Below, in pieces: positions 23,541 to 32,641 of a stretch of 35,747 nt of DNA. Numbering within the stretch: the stretch's first letter is position 1; each line of letters opens with the position of its first letter. This stretch comes from Nitrospira lenta. GTDB lineage: Bacteria > Nitrospirota > Nitrospiria > Nitrospirales > Nitrospiraceae. The DNA lies in assembly GCA_945905765.1 (NCBI GenBank), contig CAMDPZ010000021.1, positions 1-35,747 on the forward strand. The letters are read 5' to 3'. The notes under the pieces are model-generated. The model saw only the letters and a list, made by a program, of their open reading frames with translations, was not told where the DNA came from and did no database searches. Made by a program: the position numbers and the translations under genes.

Positions 23541-25967
23541 TTAGACGACGGCCATAGCCTCCTGCTCGACGAATGCCGGCGCGCCGTCGCGCAGCACCAC
23601 GCGGATCTTTCGGCAATCCTTGAACCGGCCCTTGATCATCTCTTCGGAGAGAGGATCGCCGAGCGCGCGCTGAATCGTCCGGCGCATCGGTCTGGCCCCG
23701 TAGAGCGGCTCGTAGCCTTCTTTGATCAACCACTGCTTGACGTCGTCTTCGACCTCGAGCTCCACACCCTTCTCCATCAAACGAAGGTTGAGTTCGCTCA
23801 AGAGGATATCGAGAATGTTGGAGAGATGCACTTTGTCCAACTGATGGAAGACCACGACTTCGTCGATCCGGTTCAGGAACTCCGGACTGAACGAGCGGCG
23901 CAATTCGCTCAGGACTTCTTCCTTCTTGTGGCGCGCCTGATCGCCTTCCGTGTTCTGGAAGCCGAGCGAGACACCCTTCTGGATCATCTTGGTCCCGATG
24001 TTGGATGTCATGATGATGACGCAATTCTTGAAATCGACCTTGCGTCCGAGGCTGTCGGTCAGCACGCCGTCGTCCAAGACCTGTAAGAGGATGTTGAACA
24101 CGTCGGGATGGGCCTTTTCGATTTCGTCAAAGAGGACCACGGAATAGGGCCGGCGTCGGACCCGCTCCGTCAATTGGCCGCCCTCTTCATAGCCCACGTA
24201 TCCCGGCGGCGCGCCGAAGAGCCGCGAGCTGGTGAACTTCTCTTGATATTCGGACATGTCGATCCGGATGAGCGAATCTTCACTATTGAAGAGGAACTCG
24301 GCCAGCGTGCGCGCCAGCTCGGTTTTTCCGACTCCGGTGGGTCCCAGGAAAATGAAGGAGCCGATGGGCTTCCGCGCTTCCTTCAGGCCGGCGCGTGAGC
24401 GCCGGATGGCCCGGGCCACGGCGGAGATCGCTTCGTTCTGGCCGACCACGCGCTTGTGGAGGAATTCCTCCATGCGCAGGAGCTTGTTCGATTCTTCTTC
24501 TTCGAGCTTGAAGAGCGGAATGCCCGTCATCTTTGAGACGACATAGGCCACGTCTTCTTTGCCGATCGTCGGCTTGTTCTTTTCCTGATTCTTTTTCCAC
24601 TCGCGCTTGGATTCGTCGAGGAGCTTACGCAGCCGTTCCTCTTCTTCGCGATGGCGGACCGCCTCCTCGAAGTTCTGCATCGAGATGGCCTGTTCCTTTT
24701 CGCGAGACACCTTTTTCAGCTCTTGCTCCATCGCCTTCAGTTCCGACGGCAAGGCATAGGTCTGCAGCTTGGCCCGCGACCCGGTCTCGTCGATCAAGTC
24801 GATCGCCTTGTCCGGGAGGAACCGGTCGCTGATGTAGCGGTCGGACAGTTTGACCGCTTCGAGAATGGCTTCCTCTGAAATCTCGACGCCATGATGCTCC
24901 TCATACCGGTCGCGCAGCCCTCTGATGATCTGCACCGTTTCATCGATGCTGGGCGGCTGGACGTGAATCGGTTGGAACCGGCGCTTAAGGGCTCCGTCTT
25001 TTTCAATGTGCTTGCGATATTCATCCAGCGTCGTGGCGCCGATGCACTGAATTTCGCCGCGCGACAAAGCCGGCTTGAGCATGTTGGAGGCATCGATCGA
25101 TCCCTCCGCCGCCCCTGCTCCGACTAAGGTATGCAGTTCGTCGATGAAGATGATGATGTTGCCGGCCTGGACGATTTCCTTCATCACGACTTTCAGCCGC
25201 TCTTCGAACTGGCCGCGATATTTCGTCCCTGCGACCAAGGCTCCGAGGTCGAGGGCAATGACGCGGCGTGAGAGCAGATTGTCCGGCACTTCCGATTGGA
25301 CGATCCGCTGGGCGAGACCTTCCACGATGGCGGTCTTGCCGACGCCGGCTTCCCCGATGAGCACAGGATTATTTTTGGAACGGCGACTGAGGATCTGTAG
25401 GACTCGTTCGATTTCGTCGGCGCGTCCGATGACGGGATCCAGATGCCCTTCCTGGGCCAGCTGGGTCAGGTCGCGGCCGAACTCGTCGAGCGCGGGCGTG
25501 TTGCTCTTCCGGTCGCGCTCGCGTGGAGCGGATTTCCGCAAGAAGGTGACGGTCAATTGTCTGGCAGTCAGAAGATTCGCGCCTAAGCTGCGCAGGATCT
25601 TTCCGCCGATCCCCTCTTCTTCCCGAAGCAGTCCCAATAAGAGGTGTTCGCTGCCGATATGATTGTGTCCGAGCAGGCGGGCCTCTTCGACCCCGTACTC
25701 GATCACTTTTTTCACCCGGGGGCTGAAGGGGATTTCCCCAAAGGTCATCGTGGTTCCCCCGCCAGGCAAATTCCGTTCAATCTCCAAACGGATTTGTTCG
25801 GTCGAGAGTCCCATCTTCTTCAAGATCATCAGGGCGATTCCGTCTGACTCACGGAGGATAGCCAAGACGAGATGCTCGGTGCCGAGGTAGTCGTTCTGAT
25901 GACGCTCTGCCTCTTCCCGCGCCAGGATGATGATCTTCCGACCCTTGTCCGTGAATCGTTCGAACAT
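23541..25967 (-). CDS. clpC: ATP-dependent Clp protease ATP-binding subunit ClpC
   Basis: An 808-residue class I Hsp100 unfoldase that feeds proteins to ClpP. The double Clp-N repeat covers about 1-145. The first AAA+ domain has GEAGVGKT at 205-212. The middle domain includes the UVR-like segment [20 protein letters not shown] that distinguishes ClpC from ClpB. The second AAA+ domain has [10 protein letters not shown] and the arginine-finger region, ending with the C-terminal [26 protein letters not shown] precedes the ATG. It is monocistronic with a TTGACA-17-TAGAAT promoter (26037-26065) and a strong terminator. No mcsAB or ctsR gene is nearby. Confidence 0.97.
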   Translation of the reverse strand: MFERFTDKGRKIIILAREEAERHQNDYLGTEHLVLAILRESDGIALMILKKMGLSTEQIRLEIERNLPGGGTTMTFGEIPFSPRVKKVIEYGVEEARLLGHNHIGSEHLLLGLLREEEGIGGKILRSLGANLLTARQLTVTFLRKSAPRERDRKSNTPALDEFGRDLTQLAQEGHLDPVIGRADEIERVLQILSRRSKNNPVLIGEAGVGKTAIVEGLAQRIVQSEVPDNLLSRRVIALDLGALVAGTKYRGQFEERLKVVMKEIVQAGNIIIFIDELHTLVGAGAAEGSIDASNMLKPALSRGEIQCIGATTLDEYRKHIEKDGALKRRFQPIHVQPPSIDETVQIIRGLRDRYEEHHGVEISEEAILEAVKLSDRYISDRFLPDKAIDLIDETGSRAKLQTYALPSELKAMEQELKKVSREKEQAISMQNFEEAVRHREEEERLRKLLDESKREWKKNQEKNKPTIGKEDVAYVVSKMTGIPLFKLEEEESNKLLRMEEFLHKRVVGQNEAISAVARAIRRSRAGLKEARKPIGSFIFLGPTGVGKTELARTLAEFLFNSEDSLIRIDMSEYQEKFTSSRLFGAPPGYVGYEEGGQLTERVRRRPYSVVLFDEIEKAHPDVFNILLQVLDDGVLTDSLGRKVDFKNCVIIMTSNIGTKMIQKGVSLGFQNTEGDQARHKKEEVLSELRRSFSPEFLNRIDEVVVFHQLDKVHLSNILDILLSELNLRLMEKGVELEVEDDVKQWLIKEGYEPLYGARPMRRTIQRALGDPLSEEMIKGRFKDCRKIRVVLRDGAPAFVEQEAMAVV

Positions 25968-26036
25968 CCTGCCTCCTTTTAGGTGGGCCTAAATAACCAG
26001 GTAACGGTGTGCAAACCTATCGAAAAATCTGGTCTA

Positions 26037-26065
26037 ATTCTAACCAGAAGGATTTTAGGTGTCAA
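26037..26065 (-). promoter_or_regulatory. Sigma-70 promoter of clpC
   Basis: On the minus strand TTGACA (26065-26060, exact consensus) and TAGAAT (26042-26037) are 17 bp apart, 70 bp upstream of the clpC ATG. This is the best promoter match in the window. Confidence 0.75.
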
Positions 26066-26146
26066 GGCTGCGAGGGAATCGCACAGCCCGATAAAAAGCC
26101 ACTCAAACGACACCCGCTCCGAAGTAGACGATCCCTCTTTCGTTCG

Positions 26147-26176
26147 TTGACTTCAAAAGAATGCTCCCGATACAAT
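26147..26176 (+). promoter_or_regulatory. Sigma-70-like promoter of nadK
   Basis: TTGACT (26147-26152) and TACAAT (26171-26176) are 18 bp apart, about 50 bp upstream of nadK. It diverges from the clpC promoter. Confidence 0.65.
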
Positions 26177-26226
26177 CTCGAACTTTTTCACCGCTATCTT
26201 AATAGCCCCACGACTGGTTTCTCTCT

Positions 26227-27087
26227 ATGAAGAACAAAAGTATCGGAATTCTTACCAAGCCGAAGTTCCCTGAGATCAAAAGCACCCTGCAGGATGTGGT
26301 CGCCTGGCTCAGGGCTCGCAGTATTAATGTCATCTTGGACACGACGTCGGCGACTTTGCTGGGTGAGCAGGGCGGCGTTCAGAAAACCCAGTTGGCGAGC
26401 AAGGCGGATGTGCTGCTGGTTCTGGGCGGTGACGGGACGATGTTGAACGCGGCAAGACTTGCCGGGGAGCGAAGCATTCCCATCCTGGGTGTGAACCTTG
26501 GGGGATTAGGATTTTTGACCGAGGTTCGACTGGAAAACTTGTATCCCTCGCTTGAGCGGGTGTTTGCCAATGACTTCGTGCTCGATGAGCGGCTCATGCT
26601 GCAGACGCATGTCCATCGGCATGGAGAAACGGTGGCGCGCGGCGTGGTGTTGAACGATGTGGTGATCAGTAAGGGGACGCTGGCCCGGATGATCGAGCTG
26701 CGGATTTCCATTCAAGGCCAGTTCGTCACCAATCTGCGTGGCGATGGCGTGATCGTCACGACACCGACCGGATCGACCGCCTATTCGCTTTCAGCCGGCG
26801 GACCCATTATCAATCCGGCCGTGCAATCGTTGATGGTTACGCCCATCTGTCCCCATACGTTGACCCACCGCCCGCTGATCGTTCCGGCTACGGCCGAAAT
26901 CGAGGTGACGCTCACCAGTAAAGACGATGGCGCGATGGCGACGCTGGATGGTCAGGTCGGGGTGGCGATGATTCAGGGCGATACGGTTGAAATCAAGATG
27001 TCCGAATACCGGACGAGACTCATCCGCTTTCCGGAAAGCGGCTACTATGAAGTCCTGCGAGAGAAACTCAAGTGGGGGGACGGGTAA
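26227..27087 (+). CDS. nadK: NAD kinase
   Basis: A 286-residue enzyme phosphorylating NAD to NADP. GGDGT at 67-71 is the family signature, LNDVVISKG the NE/D-type motif near 142-150, and TTPTGSTAYSLSAGGPI the substrate loop near 178-194. The ATG at 26227 is close behind the predicted promoter; a weak purine site precedes it. It is transcribed alone and converges with the reductase gene at 27112, leaving 24 bp between stops. The product NADP serves the reductase encoded next door, though they are on opposite strands. Confidence 0.95.
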   Translation: MKNKSIGILTKPKFPEIKSTLQDVVAWLRARSINVILDTTSATLLGEQGGVQKTQLASKADVLLVLGGDGTMLNAARLAGERSIPILGVNLGGLGFLTEVRLENLYPSLERVFANDFVLDERLMLQTHVHRHGETVARGVVLNDVVISKGTLARMIELRISIQGQFVTNLRGDGVIVTTPTGSTAYSLSAGGPIINPAVQSLMVTPICPHTLTHRPLIVPATAEIEVTLTSKDDGAMATLDGQVGVAMIQGDTVEIKMSEYRTRLIRFPESGYYEVLREKLKWGDG

Positions 27088-27111
27088 CCGTTCAACCGAC
27101 CGGCCTAGGCT

Positions 27112-28461
27112 CTAGGCTGTCCCCTTCTCGATCAGTTCGATCATTTCCAGGTTGCTCGCGTATTTGAACTCCCCGATACAATCTGTCTCACCCTGGTGTT
27201 GCTTCTCGATCGATTCAAGTACGCGGAGTCCCTTCACGTCGACGGGGTGACTCTTGTGGGCCTTGAGGATCGTGGTGAGCTTGTCGAGGACGACTTTTGC
27301 GTTAACCGGTGTCTTCGCCGCAAGGTAACGGCTGACGACTTCCGCGCACCAATCCCCGTCCCGTTTGGCAATGCCGACTAAGCCCTCGCTGGCTTTACGA
27401 GCCCAGCCTGCGAGAAAGACCCCGTCGATGACCTGGCCGGTCGTTTCGTCATAGGCCTGGAACAGCGCGTCGTCCGGGTCGTTGCCGGTCTTATTGGGGT
27501 TCGTGACGAACACGCCATTTTTATAGGGAAGGCCCAAGGCGGCATCGACTTTATCTCCGACGGCGAAGACCACGCTGTCGCAGGCGAACTCGTAGGATTG
27601 TTTGAGTCCGACCGCTGCCGTGTCGTCCCCTTTCGGTTCAAGCTTGTTCTCTTCCAGTTCAAGGCCGCGCACCCGATTGTGTGCGTCGACGAGAATGCGT
27701 TTCGGCGAGGCGAGAAACCGGAAGCCCATCTTCGTGTCGCTGACCTTCGGCTCGCACTTGGTAAACTCGTCCGTCAAACCTTTCTGCACAGCATCGGCGT
27801 TTTGCCCGACAGCCGCGAGGCGATCCTTGATCCGGACAAATTCTGCCGCGATCCCCTCCAGGTCCATATTGGAACAGACCGAGCGGATTTCTTTCGGGTT
27901 GTATTTCCGTTCAACAGGGCCGCGGCGCGCAATCGCGGTGACCCGCTCGACCTTCTTGTAGTTGATCAGCCAGCGGGCGATATCGACCATGACGTCGCCC
28001 ACGCCGATGATGCCGACATGTTTGCCCATCTCAAAGGGCCGATCCCCGTAGCCCGGCAGCCGGTTGAAATGAAACACGACATCTTTTGCATGGAAGACGC
28101 CTTGGGCCGAGTCCCCTTCAACGCCGATGCTTTTTGTGCCCTGCGCCCCGCTTGAAAAGACGATGGCGTTCGCGCCGAGTCCACGGAGGTCTTCCACCGT
28201 GAGGTCTTTGCCGTTTCCGATTGTGACGTTGCCGAAGTAATGGACATTGGGCTGCTGGAGCAGTTCCCAATATTGCTTTTTCAATCCGCCGCGCAGCTTC
28301 AGCTTCGCGGGGAAAATGCCATATTCCGCCAGTCCGCCGAATTTGATATCCCGATTCAGTACGATCACTTCATGGCCCGCCTTCGCCAGGCTGCTGGCGA
28401 CGGCCATGCCGGCCGGCCCTGCGCCGACCACAATAATCACCTGCGAGTTTGTTGCGCTCAT
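27112..28461 (-). CDS. Adrenodoxin-type ferredoxin-NADP+ reductase
   Basis: A 449-residue flavoprotein of the adrenodoxin reductase/FprA/GltD-like family. The FAD site is GAGPAGMAVASSLAKAGHEV at 13-32. The NADP site is GIIGVGDVMVDIARWL, matching the GxGNVxxDxAR pattern of FprA with D in place of N. The C-terminal VFLAGWARKASEGLVGIAKRDGDW is equivalent to the GWIKRGPTGVIG segment. It should move electrons between NADP(H) and ferredoxin. In organisms with a reductive TCA cycle such a reductase could help supply reduced ferredoxin, but that is inference. It lies 96 bp after fumC on the same strand. A reductase for another iron-sulfur partner cannot be excluded. Confidence 0.85.
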   Translation of the reverse strand: MSATNSQVIIVVGAGPAGMAVASSLAKAGHEVIVLNRDIKFGGLAEYGIFPAKLKLRGGLKKQYWELLQQPNVHYFGNVTIGNGKDLTVEDLRGLGANAIVFSSGAQGTKSIGVEGDSAQGVFHAKDVVFHFNRLPGYGDRPFEMGKHVGIIGVGDVMVDIARWLINYKKVERVTAIARRGPVERKYNPKEIRSVCSNMDLEGIAAEFVRIKDRLAAVGQNADAVQKGLTDEFTKCEPKVSDTKMGFRFLASPKRILVDAHNRVRGLELEENKLEPKGDDTAAVGLKQSYEFACDSVVFAVGDKVDAALGLPYKNGVFVTNPNKTGNDPDDALFQAYDETTGQVIDGVFLAGWARKASEGLVGIAKRDGDWCAEVVSRYLAAKTPVNAKVVLDKLTTILKAHKSHPVDVKGLRVLESIEKQHQGETDCIGEFKYASNLEMIELIEKGTA

Positions 28462-28557
28462 GCGTTGTTTCCTAGATAAAGTGAACAGAGAAGTGAGGAG
28501 AACCTCAACAGTTCCGCGGACGTTAGCATAGGGACTTTTGGGCTGTCAAAGCTCGAT

Positions 28558-29994
28558 TTACCCGCCCGCACTGCCAACCGGCCCGCCCGGCTCAGTCATG
28601 CGCCAGGGGTCGAGCAGTTGGGTCAGCCGCTTCTCCGAGAGGACCCTTTGTTCCTTGGCCATCTGGCGCACGGTCTTGCCGGACTTATAGGCATCCTTGG
28701 CCAGTTTCGCGGCTGCTTCGTAGCCGATCTCCGGAGCCAGAGCCGTGCACATGGCCAGACTTTCCTCGATCAAGCTCTTGCACCGTTCCTCGTTGGCTTT
28801 AATCCCGTCAATACACTTGACCGCGAAATTGGTCGAGGCGGTTGAGAGGAGCTCGATGGATTGCAAAAGATTGTAGGCCATGACCGGCAACATGACGATC
28901 AATTCGAAGTTGGCCGCCTGCCCTCCCACTGTGACCGTGACATCGTTCCCGATCACCTGGGCGCAGACCATCGTGACTGATTCGGCAATGACCGGGTTCA
29001 CTTTGCCCGGCATGATGGAGGAGCCAGGTTGTGTTTCGGGAAGATTGATCTCTCCGAGCCCGCAGCGAGGGCCTGAACCGAGCCAGCGAATGTCGTTGGC
29101 GATTTTCATAAGGCTCACGGCAATGGTCTTCAGCTCCCCGCTCGCTTCGACCAAGGAATCCTGAGCGGACTGCGCTTCAAAGTGGTTCTTCGCTTCCTTG
29201 AAGGTACAGCCGGTCTCTTTGGAAATGATGGCCATGACCTTGGAGGCGAACTTCGGATGGCAATTGAGTCCTGTGCCTACCGCGGTGCCGCCGAGCGCGA
29301 CTTCGCTGAGGGCTTCTTGCGCGCGCCGGACCCGTTGAATGCCTAATTCGATCTGCCTGGCATAGCCGCCGAATTCCTGTCCCAAACGCACCGGCGTCGC
29401 ATCCTGCAAGTGGGTGCGGCCGATCTTGACGATCTTGTCGAACTCCTTGGCTTTGCGGGCGAGCGCCTTCTGTAAGCAGGTAAGGGCTGGAATGAGTTGC
29501 CGCTCCAGCATCTCCCCGGCGGCGATATGAATCGCCGTGGGAATGACATCGTTGCTGGACTGGCCCAGATTGACGTGGTCGTTGGGATGCACCAGTTTGC
29601 TGCCGCGCGCGCCGCCCAACAGTTCGGTTGCGCGGTTTGAAATCACCTCGTTGGTGTTCATGTTCGTCGAGGTGCCGGAGCCGGTTTGGAAAATATCCAC
29701 GGGGAACTCGGCGTCGAGCCGGCCCTCGATCACTTCGGTCGCGGCCTTGGTGATCGCATCAGCCGGTTTCTTGTCGAGGAGACCCAGGGACTGGTTGACG
29801 GTCGCGGCGGCGCGTTTGAGCATTCCCATCGCCCGGATCATGGCGCGGGGAAATCGCAAGGAGCTGATGGGGAAGTTCTCGATGGCGCGGGCGGTCTGCA
29901 CACCATAATAAGCTGTGGCCGGCACGGCCAGCTCGCCCATGGTATCTCGTTCAATTCTGGTCGCAGGGGGTGACTGAGTCCTGGTCTTCTTCAT
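28558..29994 (-). CDS. fumC: Class II fumarate hydratase
   Basis: A 478-residue oxygen-stable fumarase interconverting fumarate and malate in the TCA cycle. TGSGTSTNMNTNEV is at 104-117, HPNDHVNLGQSSND at 136-149, GRTHLQDATP at 192-201, and the signature GSSIMPGKVNP at 324-334 holds the catalytic serine. GGAG lies 8 bp before the ATG. A glycine/proline-rich tail (EPGGPVGSAGG) follows the end of the conserved region. It lies upstream of the reductase gene and near citrate synthase, but with its own promoter-like region. Confidence 0.96.
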   Translation of the reverse strand: MKKTRTQSPPATRIERDTMGELAVPATAYYGVQTARAIENFPISSLRFPRAMIRAMGMLKRAAATVNQSLGLLDKKPADAITKAATEVIEGRLDAEFPVDIFQTGSGTSTNMNTNEVISNRATELLGGARGSKLVHPNDHVNLGQSSNDVIPTAIHIAAGEMLERQLIPALTCLQKALARKAKEFDKIVKIGRTHLQDATPVRLGQEFGGYARQIELGIQRVRRAQEALSEVALGGTAVGTGLNCHPKFASKVMAIISKETGCTFKEAKNHFEAQSAQDSLVEASGELKTIAVSLMKIANDIRWLGSGPRCGLGEINLPETQPGSSIMPGKVNPVIAESVTMVCAQVIGNDVTVTVGGQAANFELIVMLPVMAYNLLQSIELLSTASTNFAVKCIDGIKANEERCKSLIEESLAMCTALAPEIGYEAAAKLAKDAYKSGKTVRQMAKEQRVLSEKRLTQLLDPWRMTEPGGPVGSAGG

Positions 29995-30036
29995 GGATAC
30001 TACTCCGGTGTAAGGATGCTAGCTGTCGCGGGCGCC

Positions 30037-30066
30037 ATAATAAACGTTGGTAGCCTGCTTACACAA
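30037..30066 (-). promoter_or_regulatory. Possible promoter of fumC
   Basis: On the minus strand TTGTGT (30066-30061) and TATTAT (30042-30037) are 18 bp apart, 43 bp upstream of the fumC ATG. The -35 match is weak. The surrounding 29995-30327 gap holds this element, the inverted-repeat element at 30085-30207 and the hsp20 terminator; no gene is seen. Confidence 0.4.
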
Positions 30067-30084
30067 GAGTGTCGGCTGATTGAG

Positions 30085-30207
30085 AGGATGCTGAAAAAAG
30101 CCGTCAGCTGCGTTCTCGCCTTGAAAGCATCCTCAACGTAGCCAGGGGCTACGCCTCCGGTGCTTTCATCGTCTGCGGCCTTGCTGAACGGCCTTTTTGA
30201 GCATCCT
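30085..30207. repeat. Dispersed inverted-repeat element, copy 2
   Basis: A 123-bp palindromic element from AGGATGCTGAAAAAAGCC to GGCCTTTTTGAGCATCCT. It shares CGTTCTCGC, CTCAACGTA, CTGCGGCCTTGCTG and both ends with copy 1 at 11321-11442. It lies between the hsp20 terminator and the fumC promoter region. No coding capacity. Confidence 0.8.
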
Positions 30208-30276
30208 CAAGGTATTCCATCTGCAATGACTTTTCGTTGGCCGTCCAGGGGAATGGCCGGAGGAGGCTGAAAAAGA

Positions 30277-30300
30277 AGAGGCCCGCCGGAGCGGGCCTCT
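30277..30300 (-). terminator. Intrinsic terminator of hsp20
   Basis: AGAGGCCCGC and GCGGGCCTCT form a 10-bp GC-rich stem around a 4-base loop. On the minus strand TTCTTTTTC follows. It lies 28 bp after the small heat-shock gene's stop. Confidence 0.85.
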
Positions 30301-30327
30301 GTTCAAACAGGATGAGACAGTTGCGGA

Positions 30328-30783
30328 TCAGCCAACCGTCACTTCGATGGATTTGGGTTTCGCCTTCACGGACTTTGGCAGCTGGAGATTCAGGACTCCA
30401 TCCTTGAATTCCGCCTTCACCTTTGCTTCATCCACGAGGTCTGGCAAGGTGAAACTTCTGATGAAGCTGCCATAGGAGCGCTCCACCCGATGGTACTTCT
30501 TGCCCTTCTCTTCCTTCTCATATTTGCGCTCACCCTGAATCGTGAGGACTCCGTCTTCGACCGTCACCTTCACATCCTCTTTCTTTACGTCAGGGATTTC
30601 TGCTTTGATCTGGTACTCCCCTTCCGTTTCGCTGACATCGACGGAAGGCACCCAGTCGGCCACGATCATGGTCTCTTTGTTGGTGCCATTCGTCTGAGGC
30701 AGAGCCGGACGTCGAAACATCCAATTCAACCGACTCGATACATCTTCAAGGTCACGAAACGGATCCCACCGTACGAGTGTCAT
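30328..30783 (-). CDS. Small heat-shock protein, Hsp20/alpha-crystallin
   Basis: A 151-residue holdase chaperone from ATG 30783, with AGGAGG five bases upstream. A longer frame to 30843 is rejected. The N-terminal arm MTLVRWDPFRDLEDVSSRLNWMF is typical. The alpha-crystallin domain spans about 43-138, with AEIPDVKKEDVKVTVEDGVLTIQGER and the A-x-x-x-n-G-V-L segment FKDGVLNLQLPK. The C-terminal SIEV provides an I-x-V anchor for oligomers. It is transcribed from a region of 110 bp after citrate synthase and has its own terminator. Confidence 0.95.
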   Translation of the reverse strand: MTLVRWDPFRDLEDVSSRLNWMFRRPALPQTNGTNKETMIVADWVPSVDVSETEGEYQIKAEIPDVKKEDVKVTVEDGVLTIQGERKYEKEEKGKKYHRVERSYGSFIRSFTLPDLVDEAKVKAEFKDGVLNLQLPKSVKAKPKSIEVTVG

Positions 30784-30861
30784 AGAGACCTCCTTTGCAG
30801 TCCCGGTCATTATTCTCAGTAGTGTATGGGCGGCGCGCGCCACTTCGCCTGTCTGATGAAG

Positions 30862-30889
30862 GAGATAATCCTTGCTGCGGCAGAGTCAA
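30862..30889 (-). promoter_or_regulatory. Possible promoter of hsp20
   Basis: On the minus strand TTGACT (30889-30884) and TATCTC (30867-30862) are 16 bp apart, about 80 bp upstream of hsp20. It overlaps the citrate synthase stop region. No sigma-32 or CIRCE sequence was recognised. Confidence 0.35.
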
Positions 30890-30893
30890 GGGG

Positions 30894-32030
30894 CTATTGG
30901 CGCTGTTCGATCGGCAGGTAGGATCGACCATGTTCGCCGGAGTAAATCTGGTCCGGGCGGAACAGTTTATTTTCACGCAATTGCTCAAGCCAATGGGCCA
31001 GCCACCCGGAGACCCGGGCCATTGCGAAGAGCGGTGTGAAGAGATCGGTTTCGATACCCATCTTTTCGTAGATGATTCCGGAGTAAAAATCGACGTTGGG
31101 ATAAATCCCCTTTCCTTGTAACAGTTCTGCCGCAACCCTTTCGACTTCGAGGGCAATATTATAGAGGGGGGAGCTGCCGGACTCCGTGAAGAGTTGTTCG
31201 CAGAGACCTTGTACCACTGTCGCGCGGGGATCCTTGACCTTGTAGACCCGGTGACCGAAGCCCATCAGCCTCTGTTTCGTGCGGATCTGTTCTTCTAGGT
31301 ACGGGCGGGCCTTCTCAGGCTGACCGATCTCTTTCAGCATCTGCACGACTTCCTCATTGGCTCCGCCATGCAGCGGCCCCTTCAAGGCCCCGATGGAAGA
31401 GGCAACAACCGTATAGGGATCGGCCAATGTCGAGGCTGTGACCATCCCGGTAAAGGTTGAGGCATTCATCGTATGTTCTGCATGGAGGATCAGGCAGTCG
31501 TCGAACAGATCGGCCCACAAGGGAAGCGGCTCCGTTTCGGTCAGCATGTAGAGGAAGTTTTCTGAAAACCCGAGATCGTCGCGCGGTGGAATGTATTCGT
31601 TCCCCTGCCGCAGACGCGCCCAAGCTGCGACGAGGGTGGGCAGTTTGGCCACGAGGCGGACGGCAGACCAATAGTTATTCTCGATGTCCTGCACGTTTCG
31701 TCCGGGATAAAACATGCCCCGGGCGGCAACCGACGCCTGCAAGGCATCCATGGGATGACCCTGCTCCGGCAGACATTTCAGCAAATCGACGATTTTGAAC
31801 TTGATGCGGCGGTGATGGTCGATGTCTTCCTGCCATCGCGCGAGCTGCGCTTGCGTAGGGAGATGCCCGAACAGCAAGAGATAGGCCGTTTCGAGATAGG
31901 AGGATTTCAGGCAGAGCTCTTCGACTCGGATGCCGCGATATTCCAGCACCCCGCGCTGCCCGTCCACATCGCTGATGGAGGATTTGGCTGCTGGCACGCC
32001 GGCGAGCCCCGGCATAAAATCCTGTGGCAT
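30894..32030 (-). CDS. gltA: Citrate synthase
   Basis: A 378-residue enzyme of the short, archaeal/Gram-positive-like citrate synthase type, condensing acetyl-CoA and oxaloacetate. HAEHTMNAST is at 183-192, the substrate-binding H221 in GPLHGGANEEV, the catalytic H260 in GFGHRVYK, and the catalytic D314 in VDFYSG. All three catalytic residues are present. GAGGAG lies 8 bp before the ATG. A methylcitrate synthase activity cannot be excluded from sequence, but no prp genes are nearby and fumC is close. It diverges from the small secreted protein gene at 32170. Confidence 0.94.
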   Translation of the reverse strand: MPQDFMPGLAGVPAAKSSISDVDGQRGVLEYRGIRVEELCLKSSYLETAYLLLFGHLPTQAQLARWQEDIDHHRRIKFKIVDLLKCLPEQGHPMDALQASVAARGMFYPGRNVQDIENNYWSAVRLVAKLPTLVAAWARLRQGNEYIPPRDDLGFSENFLYMLTETEPLPLWADLFDDCLILHAEHTMNASTFTGMVTASTLADPYTVVASSIGALKGPLHGGANEEVVQMLKEIGQPEKARPYLEEQIRTKQRLMGFGHRVYKVKDPRATVVQGLCEQLFTESGSSPLYNIALEVERVAAELLQGKGIYPNVDFYSGIIYEKMGIETDLFTPLFAMARVSGWLAHWLEQLRENKLFRPDQIYSGEHGRSYLPIEQRQ

Positions 32031-32169
32031 GATCGCGCTCCTCTACCTAAGTGGTAAGATATATGACGCGTGACGAAAGTTTAGCATGTTCGGCGAGCAA
32101 GATCTTGAAATGACTCCGGCCGATTGGCATACTGAGACCGGTCGCGGCCTGGGAATCGGAGAAACGTGT

Positions 32170-32547
32170 ATGTCCCTTCTGCTGTTGCTCTTCAGCGTCA
32201 TCGCGATGGGGTCAGCCTCTCTGGCTCAGGCAGACGGAGAGGTTCTCGGTTTTGCCGTGGTGAGCGAGGCGCCGAAAGATAAGGCGCGGGTGGCGGCAAA
32301 GGTTTCGGTGAATGACGCCGTGTCGGACATGAAGCTTCTCGCGTCGGACACGATTCTGAATAATCTGATTTGGAAGAAACTCGAAATCTGCCATGCTATG
32401 AAGCTGGAAGGCTATAAAGTTGCGGAAGGCTTTCAGGTGGTCACGGTGCACGTGATCGACGCCAGCATGTTGCCGATGTCGCTTCAGTCTTTTGCAGGCG
32501 ATTGCTTGATCAAGAAAGCGCTGGAGATCGCGCCGATGGTGGACTAG
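32170..32547 (+). CDS. Small secreted protein, unknown
   Basis: A 125-residue protein from ATG 32170, with GGAG eight bases upstream. A longer frame from 32086 is rejected because the signal peptide begins at MSLLLLLFSVIAMGSASLAQA, with cleavage expected before DGEV. The mature part has VVSEAPKDKARVAAKVSVNDAVSDMKLLASDTILNNLIWKKLE (split here by function only), then CHAMKLEGYKVAEGFQVVTVHVIDASMLPM. Two cysteines in the mature region (ICHAM and GDCLI) could form a disulfide. I do not recognise the family. A periplasmic location is likely. Confidence 0.75.
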   Translation: MSLLLLLFSVIAMGSASLAQADGEVLGFAVVSEAPKDKARVAAKVSVNDAVSDMKLLASDTILNNLIWKKLEICHAMKLEGYKVAEGFQVVTVHVIDASMLPMSLQSFAGDCLIKKALEIAPMVD

Positions 32548-32582
32548 CCGGATAGCAGAGCGTGACTAGCGAGACGCGAGAG

Positions 32583-32641
32583 TTCGACGTCCGAAGTTCG
32601 ATGTTTCCAGAACGTCGAACCTAGAACTTGGAACTTCGACA
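32583..32641. repeat. GTTCGA-type imperfect repeat reaching into a gene end
   Basis: GTTCGACG (32583-32590) and CGTCGAAC (32613-32620) are inverted copies. GAAGTTCGA, GAACTT and GAACTTCGAC repeat around them on both strands. The right half runs into the gene at 32621-33004 and encodes its last residues (SSKF) and the stop codon. Confidence 0.7.

Noticed and set aside
27103-27117. Small hairpin GCCTAG-GCT-CTAGGC between nadK and the reductase
   Set aside because: Six-bp stem without a T-tract and overlapping a stop codon; too weak to call a terminator.
30784-30893. CIRCE or sigma-32 promoter for hsp20
   Set aside because: No TTAGCACTC-type inverted repeat and no CCCCAT-type -10 was recognised in the 110-bp upstream region.
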